Assembly (NCBI GenBank): GCA_020346465.1
Contig: CP070783.1
Location: 1,891,857-1,935,448 of the forward strand
Direction: 5' to 3'
DNA from: Deltaproteobacteria bacterium
GTDB taxonomy: Bacteria; Desulfobacterota; Deferrimicrobia; Deferrimicrobiales; Deferrimicrobiaceae
DNA length: 43,592 nucleotides
Positions 25,098-33,266 of the stretch are shown here, in pieces. The notes beneath the pieces are model-generated. The model did not search any database, was not told the DNA's origin, and saw only the letters and a list, made by a program, of their open reading frames with translations. The position numbers and the translations under genes were made by a program. Position 1 is the first letter of the stretch. Each line of letters starts with the position of its first letter.

Positions 25098-26366
25098 ACG
25101 AGGGATGACGTAGGGTCCTTCGGGCACCACGGCGACGTCCGGGTCCCCGTGGGCCTTGACGCTGGCCATGACCGCCTCTTCGATCGAAGGGACGGGATCC
25201 ACGAACACGTCCTTCAGTTCCTCGTTGCCGAGTCCCGTGGTATGAAGCCGGATCGTTCCGACCCGCAAGGCCTTGATGAGCATCTCGGTCTGCCATTCGT
25301 CGATGTGCGCCTTGTCGCGGCCCGTGAGGATGGACATGAACCGGTCCGGACCCACCTCGCACAGCAGGCGCTGGGCCGCAACGAATTCCCGGCTGCCCAT
25401 ACCTTCCGAACACTCGCTGGCGATGATGATGGTGCCTCCGGGTTCCAGGATGTCGATCACGCCCACCATGCCCTTGACGGTCTGATAGTACGTCCGGTCC
25501 AGGGGATAGCCGGCGCCCGTGGTGACGATCGTCTTGAAACGACGGGGCAGAGTCACCTCCCCATGCTTTCTCATGAATGCCACCGCTTCCCGGTGACTTG
25601 CCTCGACTTCGCCGAAGTTGACGAATCCGATGCGCCGTTTCTCGTCGATGACCACATTCAAGCCCACGATGCCGCCGATCTTCCTTACGATTTCGATCTG
25701 CTCTTCGTGAAGGGGGTTGCCCTCGATGATGCAATTGGCGGACTTTTCATGTTCCAGGATATGCGCGGTGTGGAAATTCAGGATGGTGTCCTGGTAGGCC
25801 ACGCCCGGTGCGACCAGCTTGCGGCCTCCGGAATAGCCGGCCATGAAGTGGGGCTCCACCAGGCCGGTGACGATCTTCAGGTCCGCCTCCACAAACCGCC
25901 GGTCGATCAGGATCGGGATGCCCCGGGAGGTTTTCCCGAGGTCCACATGGGCTTCCCGGTCCCGGGCGAAATGGTTCTCGGCGCGGATGGTGCGGAACAG
26001 GTCGTCGGAGCCGACGATCTCGCGCAGCTCCTCCCCCTCGTTGGGGCGATGCAACCCTGTGGCGACCAGGATCAGGATGTCCTCCCGGGAAATCCCCGCG
26101 GCCGTGATCGTCTCGATGAGGGGGGGGAGCAGCGTGCCGTTGGGTACGGGCCGCGTGATATCGCAGATCAGGATGCAGGCGGTTTTCCTGCCTCGGGCCA
26201 TTTCCGCGAGGGGAGGAGATCCCACCGGTTTTTCCAAGGCACGGTTCACCGCCTGGACCGGGTTCCGGATGGGGATCATCGGGTGTTTTCGAACCACCGT
26301 GACCCGGATATCCTCCGGCAGGCGCAGGGGAATGCTGTTCCGTCCGTACAGGAGGTCGACGCTCAT
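25089..26366 (-). CDS. larA: LarA-family nickel-pincer 2-hydroxyacid racemase/epimerase
   Basis: Racemises a 2-hydroxy acid (L/D-lactate in the founding enzyme) using a nickel-pincer nucleotide bound to lysine. It has 425 residues. The key residues are all present: D69-x-T-R72 (CDITRPVPN), H106 (TGLHRP), H173 and K183 in EPHFMAGYSGGRK, and H199 (LNFHTAH). In Lactiplantibacillus LarA these are H108, H174, K184 and H200, and the internal spacings of 10 and 16 are kept. No larB, larC or larE for cofactor synthesis is in the window, so the cofactor must be made elsewhere. The gene ends a minus-strand run that also encodes Gcl-like, Fe-ADH, cupin and glycerate-kinase proteins, and lies 31 bp after a cupin. 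LarA relatives act on several 2-hydroxy acids; glycerate or lactate are the most likely here. Confidence 0.87.
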   Translation of the reverse strand: MSVDLLYGRNSIPLRLPEDIRVTVVRKHPMIPIRNPVQAVNRALEKPVGSPPLAEMARGRKTACILICDITRPVPNGTLLPPLIETITAAGISREDILILVATGLHRPNEGEELREIVGSDDLFRTIRAENHFARDREAHVDLGKTSRGIPILIDRRFVEADLKIVTGLVEPHFMAGYSGGRKLVAPGVAYQDTILNFHTAHILEHEKSANCIIEGNPLHEEQIEIVRKIGGIVGLNVVIDEKRRIGFVNFGEVEASHREAVAFMRKHGEVTLPRRFKTIVTTGAGYPLDRTYYQTVKGMVGVIDILEPGGTIIIASECSEGMGSREFVAAQRLLCEVGPDRFMSILTGRDKAHIDEWQTEMLIKALRVGTIRLHTTGLGNEELKDVFVDPVPSIEEAVMASVKAHGDPDVAVVPEGPYVIPRCP

Positions 26367-26397
26367 GTTCCGATAGTCCCCAATCCCCCTCCGGATG

Positions 26398-26757
26398 CTA
26401 ATCCTCCAACCGGGTCAGTACGCTTCCCAATCGGGAGACGTAGATGTGGGAGAACTCCGAGTCCGGGGTCGCGCCGTGCCAATGCTTCTCTCCCGGAGGA
26501 ATGAGGATGATATCCCCTTTGGTTACCACCTTCTCCTCCTTCTCGGTGGCCACGATTCCCTCTCCGGCGGTGACGATCAGGATCTGTTCGCTGTCGTGGG
26601 CATGAAACTTGTTCCGCACGCCCTTCCCGAAGTTTATCATGTTCACGCTGAACTCTTTGCTGTCGGGCACCAGGAGCTGTCTCGTCACATCCGGTCCCGT
26701 GAAGATCGGATTGGGAAAAGGCTCCCTGGATACGTCGTTCATGGAAACGATTTTCAT
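26398..26757 (-). CDS. Cupin-domain protein 1
   Basis: Single small beta-barrel (cupin_2 type), 119 residues from the ATG at 26757, with GGGAGG 5-6 nt upstream; the open frame reaches 26799. Motif 1 is NKFHAHDSEQILIVTAGEG (H-x-H-x2-E) and motif 2 is GDIILIPPGEKHWHG, together giving a probable metal site of two or three histidines and a glutamate. Unannotated cupins next to sugar- or C3-acid enzymes often act as isomerases or stabilise labile aldehydes, but no activity can be read here. It is 30 bp upstream of the LarA-like gene and 70 bp downstream of a second cupin. It may be functionally linked to the hydroxypyruvate/tartronate-semialdehyde step. Confidence 0.85.
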   Translation of the reverse strand: MKIVSMNDVSREPFPNPIFTGPDVTRQLLVPDSKEFSVNMINFGKGVRNKFHAHDSEQILIVTAGEGIVATEKEEKVVTKGDIILIPPGEKHWHGATPDSEFSHIYVSRLGSVLTRLED

Positions 26758-26827
26758 CTCTTCCTCCCGTGGTCGGCCATCGTGAAACGATTCGTCCACT
26801 CCCTCCCGATGCAGGAACCACGGTTCT

Positions 26828-27172
26828 CTACAATATGGGAGGGCTGTGGTGCACGAAGATCCTCAAGGACACGTCGCCGGTATTTCTGATGCCGTGTTCC
26901 TCCCCCTGCGGCACGAAAATATAATCGCCGGCCTCGACGGGTTCCCATCTTCCGTTGACATAGGTTTCCCCCTTCCCCGAGACCACGAGAATGGAGTCCA
27001 CTTGCACGTCATGGCGATGGATGGGGGGGGCTTCATTCGGGGCGATATCGATCATGCAGACACTGACGGTCTCCGTGTCCTTTCCCGTAATGCAAATGGC
27101 CATTTGCACATTGGCCAACCGGGGATGCGGAGCAAATGTCATCTCCTTGCCGCGGAACAATCTGGATTTCAC
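26828..27172 (-). CDS. Cupin-domain protein 2
   Basis: Second cupin, 114 residues, read from a GTG at 27172 with AGGAGGGG about 7 nt upstream; an internal ATG (MTFAPHP) at 27142 is a weaker alternative. Motif 1 is APPIHRHDVQVDSILVVSGKG, where the usual Glu is replaced by Asp/Gln, and motif 2 is GDYIFVPQGEEHGIRN. The two histidines HRH and the later EEH could still bind a metal. It is only distantly like the neighbouring cupin, so they are probably not a recent duplication. It follows the iron-type alcohol dehydrogenase by 83 bp. No function is assigned. Confidence 0.82.
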   Translation of the reverse strand: MKSRLFRGKEMTFAPHPRLANVQMAICITGKDTETVSVCMIDIAPNEAPPIHRHDVQVDSILVVSGKGETYVNGRWEPVEAGDYIFVPQGEEHGIRNTGDVSLRIFVHHSPPIL

Positions 27173-27255
27173 GAGAAACCCCTCCTGCCCATGAGGCGAT
27201 GTTTTTTCACCGCGCCCGGGGGACGTGACGCTGCCACGGAAGATTCCCGAACCGG

Positions 27256-28539
27256 CTACATGTTCTTGATTGTACCGAACTCGCCGGTCCAGGCGGCCTC
27301 CAGGATGGGCCTCATGTACTCTTCCACCAGATCCGCGTTGAGCGGAACCGGCATGTTCCGAAGCTTCATGTCCAGCTGCGGATTCTTGGCGGCGGTGAGA
27401 CAACGGTCGATATGTTCCCTTCCGACTCCCTTCACGTCGCTCAGGCGGGTGGGGAAATCCAGGAATTTGCTGAAATTGACCATCGCCTTGGCGACGGCCA
27501 GCCCCAGTTCCCTTCCGGACAGCGAGTCCACATCCTCCTTCGTATAGCCGTACTTCCTGTAGATGCGGCCGACCACCCGCAGTTGCTCCGGAACGGCCGG
27601 CGCAAAGAAAACGGTGTAGTAAGGATTCATCAGGGCGCAGGCCCGACCGTGGCTCAGGACGTCCACCAGGGAAAAACTGGACAGATGGGCTCCCGACGTG
27701 CCGCCGATCATGATGGCGTAGCCGCCGAGATCGGTGCCCAGCCCCAGCAGGGTCCTGGCCTCCCTGCTTTTCGCGTCCTTCTTCACTTCGATCAGGCCCT
27801 TGATGATGAGCTCGATGCCGAGCTCGGCGACCCGCTGGGCTTTTTCCCGGGCAGCCGACGGAGCCCCGAAGTAGACCTCCAGACAGTGGGCGATGCCGTC
27901 GAGCCCTCCATCCAGGGTCAGGCTCATCGGCTGGGTGGTGGTGACGTCGTAGTCGAAGACCGCGCGGGGGGGGACGATGGCCTCGTCCACGATGAGCTTC
28001 TTCTGCCCCATGACGGGATCGGTGATATTGGAATATTTGGTCAGGTGCGCGCCGGAGCTGGAAGCCATCATGACGGCCACCACCGGCATGACGGCGCGCC
28101 CCGATTTCCCGCACGCATCGGTTACCTGTCCCACCCCGAAGAACGGGTCGATTTCGGAATGGATATCCCCCAGCGTGGCCAGGACGGCGGCTGCTTTTAC
28201 GGCGTCGATCCCGGAGCCGCCATCCGCCACGACCAGAACGTCGGGTTTCTTGTGCATGATGTGACTGTGGATGCGATAGACGTCCACGAACGGGGCGTTC
28301 GGACCGGCGGACCGTACCTCCTCCACCGCATCCACCCCGGCCCTTTTCAGGGATGCAAGAATCCGTTCCCGGACGGGGCGAAACCACTCGAATTCGAGAG
28401 GCCCGACGAACAGGGCCTTCCTGCCGAATTCGGCGGCGAATTGCCCCGGCGGCAGATCCAGTACACCGCTGCCGAACGCGTACGTTTCCCCCTTGAATTC
28501 CTTCAGAATGGCGGAAGCCCGATCCTTCAATTCCGACAT
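27256..28539 (-). CDS. Iron-containing alcohol dehydrogenase family protein
   Basis: NAD(P)-dependent, metal-dependent dehydrogenase of the Fe-ADH (group III) family, 427 residues. The cofactor motif is VADGGSGIDAVK (105-115). Metal ligands are visible at D214 and H218 (GGLDGIAHCLEVYFG) and at H285 and H297 (GAHLSSFSLVDVLSHGRAC). The usual His four residues before H285 appears to be Thr281 (GGTSGAH), which differs from FucO-type enzymes and may alter metal binding. It sits 30 bp after the carboligase gene, where genomes with the standard pathway carry tartronate-semialdehyde reductase, so reduction of tartronate semialdehyde to glycerate is an attractive but unproved role. Its ribosome site is weak (GGGGAA), suggesting coupling to the upstream gene. 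Confidence 0.9.
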   Translation of the reverse strand: MSELKDRASAILKEFKGETYAFGSGVLDLPPGQFAAEFGRKALFVGPLEFEWFRPVRERILASLKRAGVDAVEEVRSAGPNAPFVDVYRIHSHIMHKKPDVLVVADGGSGIDAVKAAAVLATLGDIHSEIDPFFGVGQVTDACGKSGRAVMPVVAVMMASSSGAHLTKYSNITDPVMGQKKLIVDEAIVPPRAVFDYDVTTTQPMSLTLDGGLDGIAHCLEVYFGAPSAAREKAQRVAELGIELIIKGLIEVKKDAKSREARTLLGLGTDLGGYAIMIGGTSGAHLSSFSLVDVLSHGRACALMNPYYTVFFAPAVPEQLRVVGRIYRKYGYTKEDVDSLSGRELGLAVAKAMVNFSKFLDFPTRLSDVKGVGREHIDRCLTAAKNPQLDMKLRNMPVPLNADLVEEYMRPILEAAWTGEFGTIKNM

Positions 28540-28569
28540 GGCATTGGTTCCCCGTGTGTTTGTTATTTC

Positions 28570-30354
28570 TTATTCGAATTCCTTGATCGCGTCGATGGAG
28601 AGTCCCATGGAGGCGTCCGTCTCCCGCTCGATGATGATGTCGATGACGTACGGCACGCCCGAGTCCACGGCCCTGCGGAGGGCTGCCCTGATCTCCTTCG
28701 GGTCGGTGACCCGCTCGCCGGTGGCCCCGCAGGCCTCGGCGAACTTCACGAAGTCGAAACCGCGCCCCTGGTTCTCCGGCTCGATGCGGCCCCTGGCCGA
28801 ATCCACCATGCCCACACCGGTCGTACGGTCGGCCACCGCCAATCGGGGAAATTCCACGCTTTCCCCCTCGACCATGCTGTCGTACCAGAGCTGGACTTCG
28901 TAATCCATCTGGAAATTATATTTCGATGCCTGACGGATAAGCCCGAGATACCCGTTGTTCAGGACGACGCACACGAAAGGCACCTTGTACATGACGGCGA
29001 CGGGCAGCTCTTCCATGCAGAACTGAAACCCGTAATCCCCCACCACCTGGACCACGGTCTTGTCGGGGCGGGCGATCTTGGCCCCGATCGCCGCCGGAAG
29101 GTCCCACCCCAACGGGCCCGCTCCCCCGCAATCCAGGTAATGCCTGGGTTTGGAAATCTTCTGCAGCTGGCCGGACCAGATCTGGTTCAACCCGATGCAG
29201 GTCACGAACACGGTCTCTTCGTCGAAAAACTCGTTGATCTCCTTGAACACCCGCTGGGGCTTGATCGGAATATCGTCGTAGTCGGTCTTGCGTTCCATCC
29301 TGGCGCGGAGCTCTGCAATTTCCCGGTTCGCGGGTGCCGCCTTGACGCTGCGCCGTTTGATCTCCTCCAAAAGGGCGGACAAGGTCAGTTTGGCATCCGC
29401 ACAGATCCCCAGGTCCGGCATGATGTTTTTCCCCAGTTGGCCGGGGTCCACATCCACGTGGATGAACTTCCGGTCTCCCTTGTAGACGCCGATGGCGCCC
29501 GTGTGGCGGTCGTTGAACCGGGCGCCCACCGCCAGCACCAGGGAGGACTTAAGAAACGTCCGGTTCCCCGACTGGGTATTGCACTGGATCCCCACCTGGC
29601 CGGCCATGAGAGGGTGGTCCCACGGGATTCCGCCTTTTCCCATGAACGAAGAGACAACCGGGATCTGCAGGATCTCGGCGATTTTGACGAATTCCTCGCA
29701 GGCGTCGGCCATAATCACGCCTCCCCCCAGCAGCATGAGAGGCCTTTCCGCCGCAAGCAGCATATCCACCGCCTTGGAAACCTGCTTCGGGTCGGGAGGG
29801 GTGCGGAAGATGGGCAGCCGCGGATCCGTCTCGGGATCGTATTCGATTTCCCCCCGCTGGACGTCCAGGGGCAAGTCGACAAGAACCGGGCCGGGTCGTC
29901 CCTCCTTCATGATCCGGAACGCCTCCCGGAATACCCACGGCACCATGGCCGGCTCCTGCACGCAGTACGACTTCTTGGTGACCGGCTTCACGATGGCGGC
30001 GATGTCCACCGCCTGGAAGGCTTCCCGGCCCAGCTGCGCTTTTACGTTCTGGCCGGTAATCGCCAGAACCGGGATCGAATCCACCTGGGCGGTATAGAGC
30101 CCCGTCACGAAGTTGCTCGCCCCGGGGCCCGAGGTGGCCACGCATACCCCCACCGTGCCGATGGCGCGCGCGTACCCGTCGGCCATGTGGATCGCACCCT
30201 CCTCGTGGCGGCAAAGATAGTGACGGATCGTCCCCAGGTCCTTCAGGGAACGGTAAAACGGGAGGATCCCGGCTCCCGGGATGCCGAAAATGTGTTTGAC
30301 CCCTTCGCTTTCCAGGATCTTGACGGCGGCGTTCATGGCGGTCATCTTGGGCAT
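28570..30354 (-). CDS. gcl: Glyoxylate carboligase (tartronate-semialdehyde synthase) family ThDP enzyme, Glu51 variant
   Basis: Predicted to join two glyoxylates into tartronate semialdehyde plus CO2. It has 594 residues from the ATG at 30354 (AAGGAG 8 nt upstream), against 593 for E. coli Gcl, and the sequences run in register. Shared features include KMTAMNAAVKILESEGV, the ADSIP-like QVDSIPVLAITGQ, REAFQAVDIAAIVKPV, GRPGPVLVDLP, IPIKPQRVFKEIN, GGAGPLGWDLPAAIG, VLNNGYLGLIRQ, DYEVQLWY and the C-terminal MGLSIDAIKEFE. The ThDP loop is GDYGFQF...NN. The odd point is residue 51: E. coli Gcl has Val (ARHVEGA), unusual among ThDP enzymes, while this protein has Glu (CRHEEGA) like acetolactate synthases. 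The remainder favours Gcl over acetolactate synthase. Confidence 0.85.
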   Translation of the reverse strand: MPKMTAMNAAVKILESEGVKHIFGIPGAGILPFYRSLKDLGTIRHYLCRHEEGAIHMADGYARAIGTVGVCVATSGPGASNFVTGLYTAQVDSIPVLAITGQNVKAQLGREAFQAVDIAAIVKPVTKKSYCVQEPAMVPWVFREAFRIMKEGRPGPVLVDLPLDVQRGEIEYDPETDPRLPIFRTPPDPKQVSKAVDMLLAAERPLMLLGGGVIMADACEEFVKIAEILQIPVVSSFMGKGGIPWDHPLMAGQVGIQCNTQSGNRTFLKSSLVLAVGARFNDRHTGAIGVYKGDRKFIHVDVDPGQLGKNIMPDLGICADAKLTLSALLEEIKRRSVKAAPANREIAELRARMERKTDYDDIPIKPQRVFKEINEFFDEETVFVTCIGLNQIWSGQLQKISKPRHYLDCGGAGPLGWDLPAAIGAKIARPDKTVVQVVGDYGFQFCMEELPVAVMYKVPFVCVVLNNGYLGLIRQASKYNFQMDYEVQLWYDSMVEGESVEFPRLAVADRTTGVGMVDSARGRIEPENQGRGFDFVKFAEACGATGERVTDPKEIRAALRRAVDSGVPYVIDIIIERETDASMGLSIDAIKEFE

Positions 30355-30424
30355 GGGCCTGCTCCTTCCTCCGGAATTTCGCCGAGGCACAATAAAGATC
30401 GTTCATCCTTGTTGAATCGATTCC

Positions 30425-30453
30425 ATCCTAAGGCATTCGAGGGGTCGCGCCAA
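30425..30453 (-). promoter_or_regulatory. Candidate sigma70 promoter for gcl
   Basis: On the minus strand TTGGCG (30448-30453) and TAGGAT (30425-30430) are separated by 17 nt, about 70 nt upstream of the gcl start and inside the 294-bp gap behind the glycerate kinase. Each matches 4 of 6 bases. It implies that gcl and the genes downstream can be transcribed separately from the aminotransferase-kinase pair. Confidence 0.35.
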
Positions 30454-30648
30454 ACAGAGAATTGGCCCGTCCCGGTTCCCGTGGGATGGGACGAAGTGCT
30501 GCGTTCCGTAAATACGGTCCCGTACCGGGGCAATGTCCGGGGGCGTTTTCCCTTCCGATGCCAGGGCTCGCGGGGGGCTTCCTATTCGCTGCGCCCCTTG
30601 CACCGGGAGGCACGCACAAAGATGTTGCCGTATTTTGGAAATGGACCG

Positions 30649-31992
30649 CTAAGTACGAACGACGATTCCGATGGCGATGTCGGTGACGTTGGTGCCGGTC
30701 GGCCCGGTGACAATATGATCCGACAGCGCCTGGAAGAAGGGGTAGGCGTCGTTCCGGTCCAGGTGATTCGCGGGGGAGAGTGCATGCGCGGCGGCGCGGG
30801 AGCAGGTCGTGCCGTCGGCGAAAGCGCCCGCGCAGTCCGTGGGACCGTCGATGCCGTCCGTCCCGCACGACAGGACCGCCATCCCCGGCAGCCCGTCCAT
30901 CTCGACGGCCGCGGAGAGGACGAATTCCTGGTTCCTGCCTCCTTTCCCCTTCCCGCGCACCGTGACCGTCGTCTCCCCCCCGGCGATCAGGGCGACGGTT
31001 TTGCCCGGCGAAGCGGACTCTTGCGCCGTGCGCAGCACCTTGATGAACGCACACGCGCATTCGCGGGCCTCCCCCCGGAGAAATCCCGGAAGGATGCGGA
31101 CGGTGTCCACTCCCCCCTTCCTCGCGGCGTCGGCCGCCGCGTCGATCGCGACCCGGTTCGATCCGATGACGGCGAGGGAAACACGCTCGAGGACGGGATC
31201 CCCCGGCTTCGGGGTTTCCGGGATCCTCCCCGAGGCCCCGGCCTCGATGTGCGCCCTTACGGCATCCGGGATCGCATCGTACAGGGTTCGTTCGACGAGG
31301 ACCTTCCTCGCGTCGCCGTAGGTCGCCGGATCGGGGGAGAACGGGCCGGAGGCGATGACGGAGGGGTCGTCGCCGGGAACGTCGGACAGCATGAGCGCCC
31401 ACACCCTGGCGGGATGCGCGGCCTGCGCCAACCGGCCTCCCTTGACGCGGGAGAGGTGTTTTCGGACCGTGTTGAACTCGGTGATGTCCGCTCCCGACCG
31501 CAGCAACAGCCGGAACACCTCCTCCTTGTCCGAGGAAGAGACTCCCTCGGGAGGAGCGGAAATCATCGCGGAGCCGCCGCCGGAGATCAGGGCGATCACC
31601 AGGTCCTTCTCTCCTGCCCGGGAAACCAGGTCCAGCATTGCCCGCGCGGCCTCCCGGCTTCCCTCGTCGGGGAGAGGGTGCCCCGATTCGATGAGCCGAA
31701 CGGCGTCCAGGGACCCTCCCTCCCCCTTCGGGACCGCGATCGCCCCCGCGGCGACCTTCCCCGCGAGCGCCGCGGCCGCGGCCTGCGCCATGGGGCGGCC
31801 GGCTTTCCCGCCGCCCACGAGAAAAATCCGCTCGACGGAGGACCACGGGAGGATCGAGCTCGCGCCGCCGCCGGATAGGGCGATCCCTTCCAAGTCCCGC
31901 CGGAGGGCCACCCGGACCAGGCGCGCGGGGTCCACGGAGGCAACCGCCTCCAGAAAGAGGTTCGTAAGGAGCGATCTGGCCGGAACCATCAT
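30649..31992 (-). CDS. gckA: Glycerate 2-kinase (GckA/MOFRL family)
   Basis: Phosphorylates D-glycerate to 2-phosphoglycerate. It has 447 residues from the ATG at 31992 (AAGGGAG upstream); the longer open frame to 32199 overlaps the aminotransferase and is spurious. The DUF4147 part (about 1-240) contains FLVGGGKAGRPMAQA, LISGGGSAMISAPP, HLSRVKGGRLAQAA and LSDVPGDDPSVIASGPFSPD. The C-terminal MOFRL domain contains AGGETTVTVRGKGKGGRNQEF and CGTDGIDGPTDCAGAF. It follows the serine-glyoxylate aminotransferase by 58 bp on the same strand, the classical serine-cycle pairing. It would receive glycerate from both the carboligase branch and the hydroxypyruvate reductase. Confidence 0.95.
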   Translation of the reverse strand: MMVPARSLLTNLFLEAVASVDPARLVRVALRRDLEGIALSGGGASSILPWSSVERIFLVGGGKAGRPMAQAAAAALAGKVAAGAIAVPKGEGGSLDAVRLIESGHPLPDEGSREAARAMLDLVSRAGEKDLVIALISGGGSAMISAPPEGVSSSDKEEVFRLLLRSGADITEFNTVRKHLSRVKGGRLAQAAHPARVWALMLSDVPGDDPSVIASGPFSPDPATYGDARKVLVERTLYDAIPDAVRAHIEAGASGRIPETPKPGDPVLERVSLAVIGSNRVAIDAAADAARKGGVDTVRILPGFLRGEARECACAFIKVLRTAQESASPGKTVALIAGGETTVTVRGKGKGGRNQEFVLSAAVEMDGLPGMAVLSCGTDGIDGPTDCAGAFADGTTCSRAAAHALSPANHLDRNDAYPFFQALSDHIVTGPTGTNVTDIAIGIVVRT

Positions 31993-32050
31993 GCCGCACT
32001 CCCTTCCGATCGGGGCTCCCTGCGGGCCACCGGCGTTCTCGATGCCGCCG

Positions 32051-33238
32051 CTAGCGGCCGACGTTCCCTTTCCGGGCGCATTGCAGATACTCGAGGGCTT
32101 CCGCCACGCCTCCTTTCGAACAGGGGACGCCGGCGAGGGCGAGACCCATTTCCACGCCGGAAAGGGTTCCGGCGAGCATGAGATCGTTGAAATCGCCAAG
32201 GTGGCCGATGCGGAACACCTTCCCTTTGACCTTTCCCAATCCGGTGCCCAGGGACAGGTTGAAGTTCTCCAGGATCACCCCACGCAGATCGTCTGCATCA
32301 TGTCCCTCCGGCATCAGGACCGCAGTAAGGGAGCTGCTGTATTCTTCGGGGTCGGCACAAAGGATTTCGAGTCCCCATGCCCGCACGGCCCGCCGCGTCG
32401 CCTCGGCGTGGCGATCGTGGCGGGCGAAGACGTTGTCGAGCCCTTCCTCCTCCAACAGATGAATGGCTTCGCGTAAACCGTAGAGCAGATTGGTGGGGGG
32501 CGTGTAGGGAAAAAAGCCGGATTTGCCGGCCGAGAGGATCGGCTCCCAGGCCCAATACGATTTCTTCATCCTTGCCGACTTCGATGCCCGGCGCGCCTTT
32601 TCGCTGACGGCGTTCAGGCCGAGGCCGGGCGGCATCATCAGCCCTTTCTGGGAGCACCCTACGGTCACGTCGATTCCCCACTCGTCATGACGATAGTCGG
32701 TGGATGCGAGGGAGGAAATCGTGTCGACCAGGAGCAAAGACGGATGCCCTGCGCGATCGATGGCTTTCCGGATTTCGGATACCCGGGTGGTGACCCCGGT
32801 GGAGGTTTCGTTGTGGACGACCGCAACGGCCTTGATCGCGTGCGCCCGGTCTTCCCCGAGCGTTTTCTCGACGGTCTTCGCATCGACGCCGTGCCGCCAA
32901 TCCCCGGGGAGGAAATCGACCACCAGGCCGAGTTCCGCCGCCAGATTTCGCCAGAGTGTCGCAAAATGCCCGGTTTCGACCATCAGGATCCTGTCCCCGG
33001 GCGAGAGGGTGTTGACGAGTGCCGCCTCCCAGGCGCCGGTGCCGGAAGAGGGGAAGATGAGGACGGGGCCGGAAGTGTGAACGATCCTCTGGAGACCTTC
33101 CAGGATCTCCAACGAGAGCCGGGCGAATTCGGGACCGCGATGATCGATGGTCGGCCGGCTCAGGGCGCGCAGAACCCGGTCCGGAATATTCGTGGGACCG
33201 GGAATTTGAAGGAAATGACGTCCGCCTTGAAAAGCCAT
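32051..33238 (-). CDS. sgaA: Serine-glyoxylate aminotransferase (class V)
   Basis: PLP-dependent transfer of the amino group from serine (or alanine) to glyoxylate, giving glycine and hydroxypyruvate (or pyruvate). It has 395 residues; the ATG at 33238 follows GGGAGG. The N-terminal GRHFLQIPGPTNIPDRVL and RPTIDHRGPEFA segments are typical of the SgaA/AGT group. The PLP lysine is K198 in VGCSQKGLMMPPGL, with D172 (LLVDTISSL) as the cofactor aspartate. C-terminal FRIGHLGDFND carries the substrate-binding Arg. It is the first gene of a minus-strand run that continues with glycerate 2-kinase. A 12-bp palindrome lies about 30 nt upstream. Confidence 0.94.
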   Translation of the reverse strand: MAFQGGRHFLQIPGPTNIPDRVLRALSRPTIDHRGPEFARLSLEILEGLQRIVHTSGPVLIFPSSGTGAWEAALVNTLSPGDRILMVETGHFATLWRNLAAELGLVVDFLPGDWRHGVDAKTVEKTLGEDRAHAIKAVAVVHNETSTGVTTRVSEIRKAIDRAGHPSLLLVDTISSLASTDYRHDEWGIDVTVGCSQKGLMMPPGLGLNAVSEKARRASKSARMKKSYWAWEPILSAGKSGFFPYTPPTNLLYGLREAIHLLEEEGLDNVFARHDRHAEATRRAVRAWGLEILCADPEEYSSSLTAVLMPEGHDADDLRGVILENFNLSLGTGLGKVKGKVFRIGHLGDFNDLMLAGTLSGVEMGLALAGVPCSKGGVAEALEYLQCARKGNVGR

Positions 33239-33266
33239 GGCAACCCTCCCGGGCAGGATTCGTGCG

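Noticed and set aside
28570-30354. Acetolactate synthase as the product
   Set aside because: Length, register and C-terminal sequence fit Gcl; there is no small regulatory subunit gene nearby, and the core segments match Gcl rather than IlvB.
27412-31878. A very long (over 1400 codon) open frame on the plus strand across the carboligase locus
   Set aside because: It runs antisense to five well-recognised genes and has no domain of its own. High-GC codon use produces such stop-free shadow frames.
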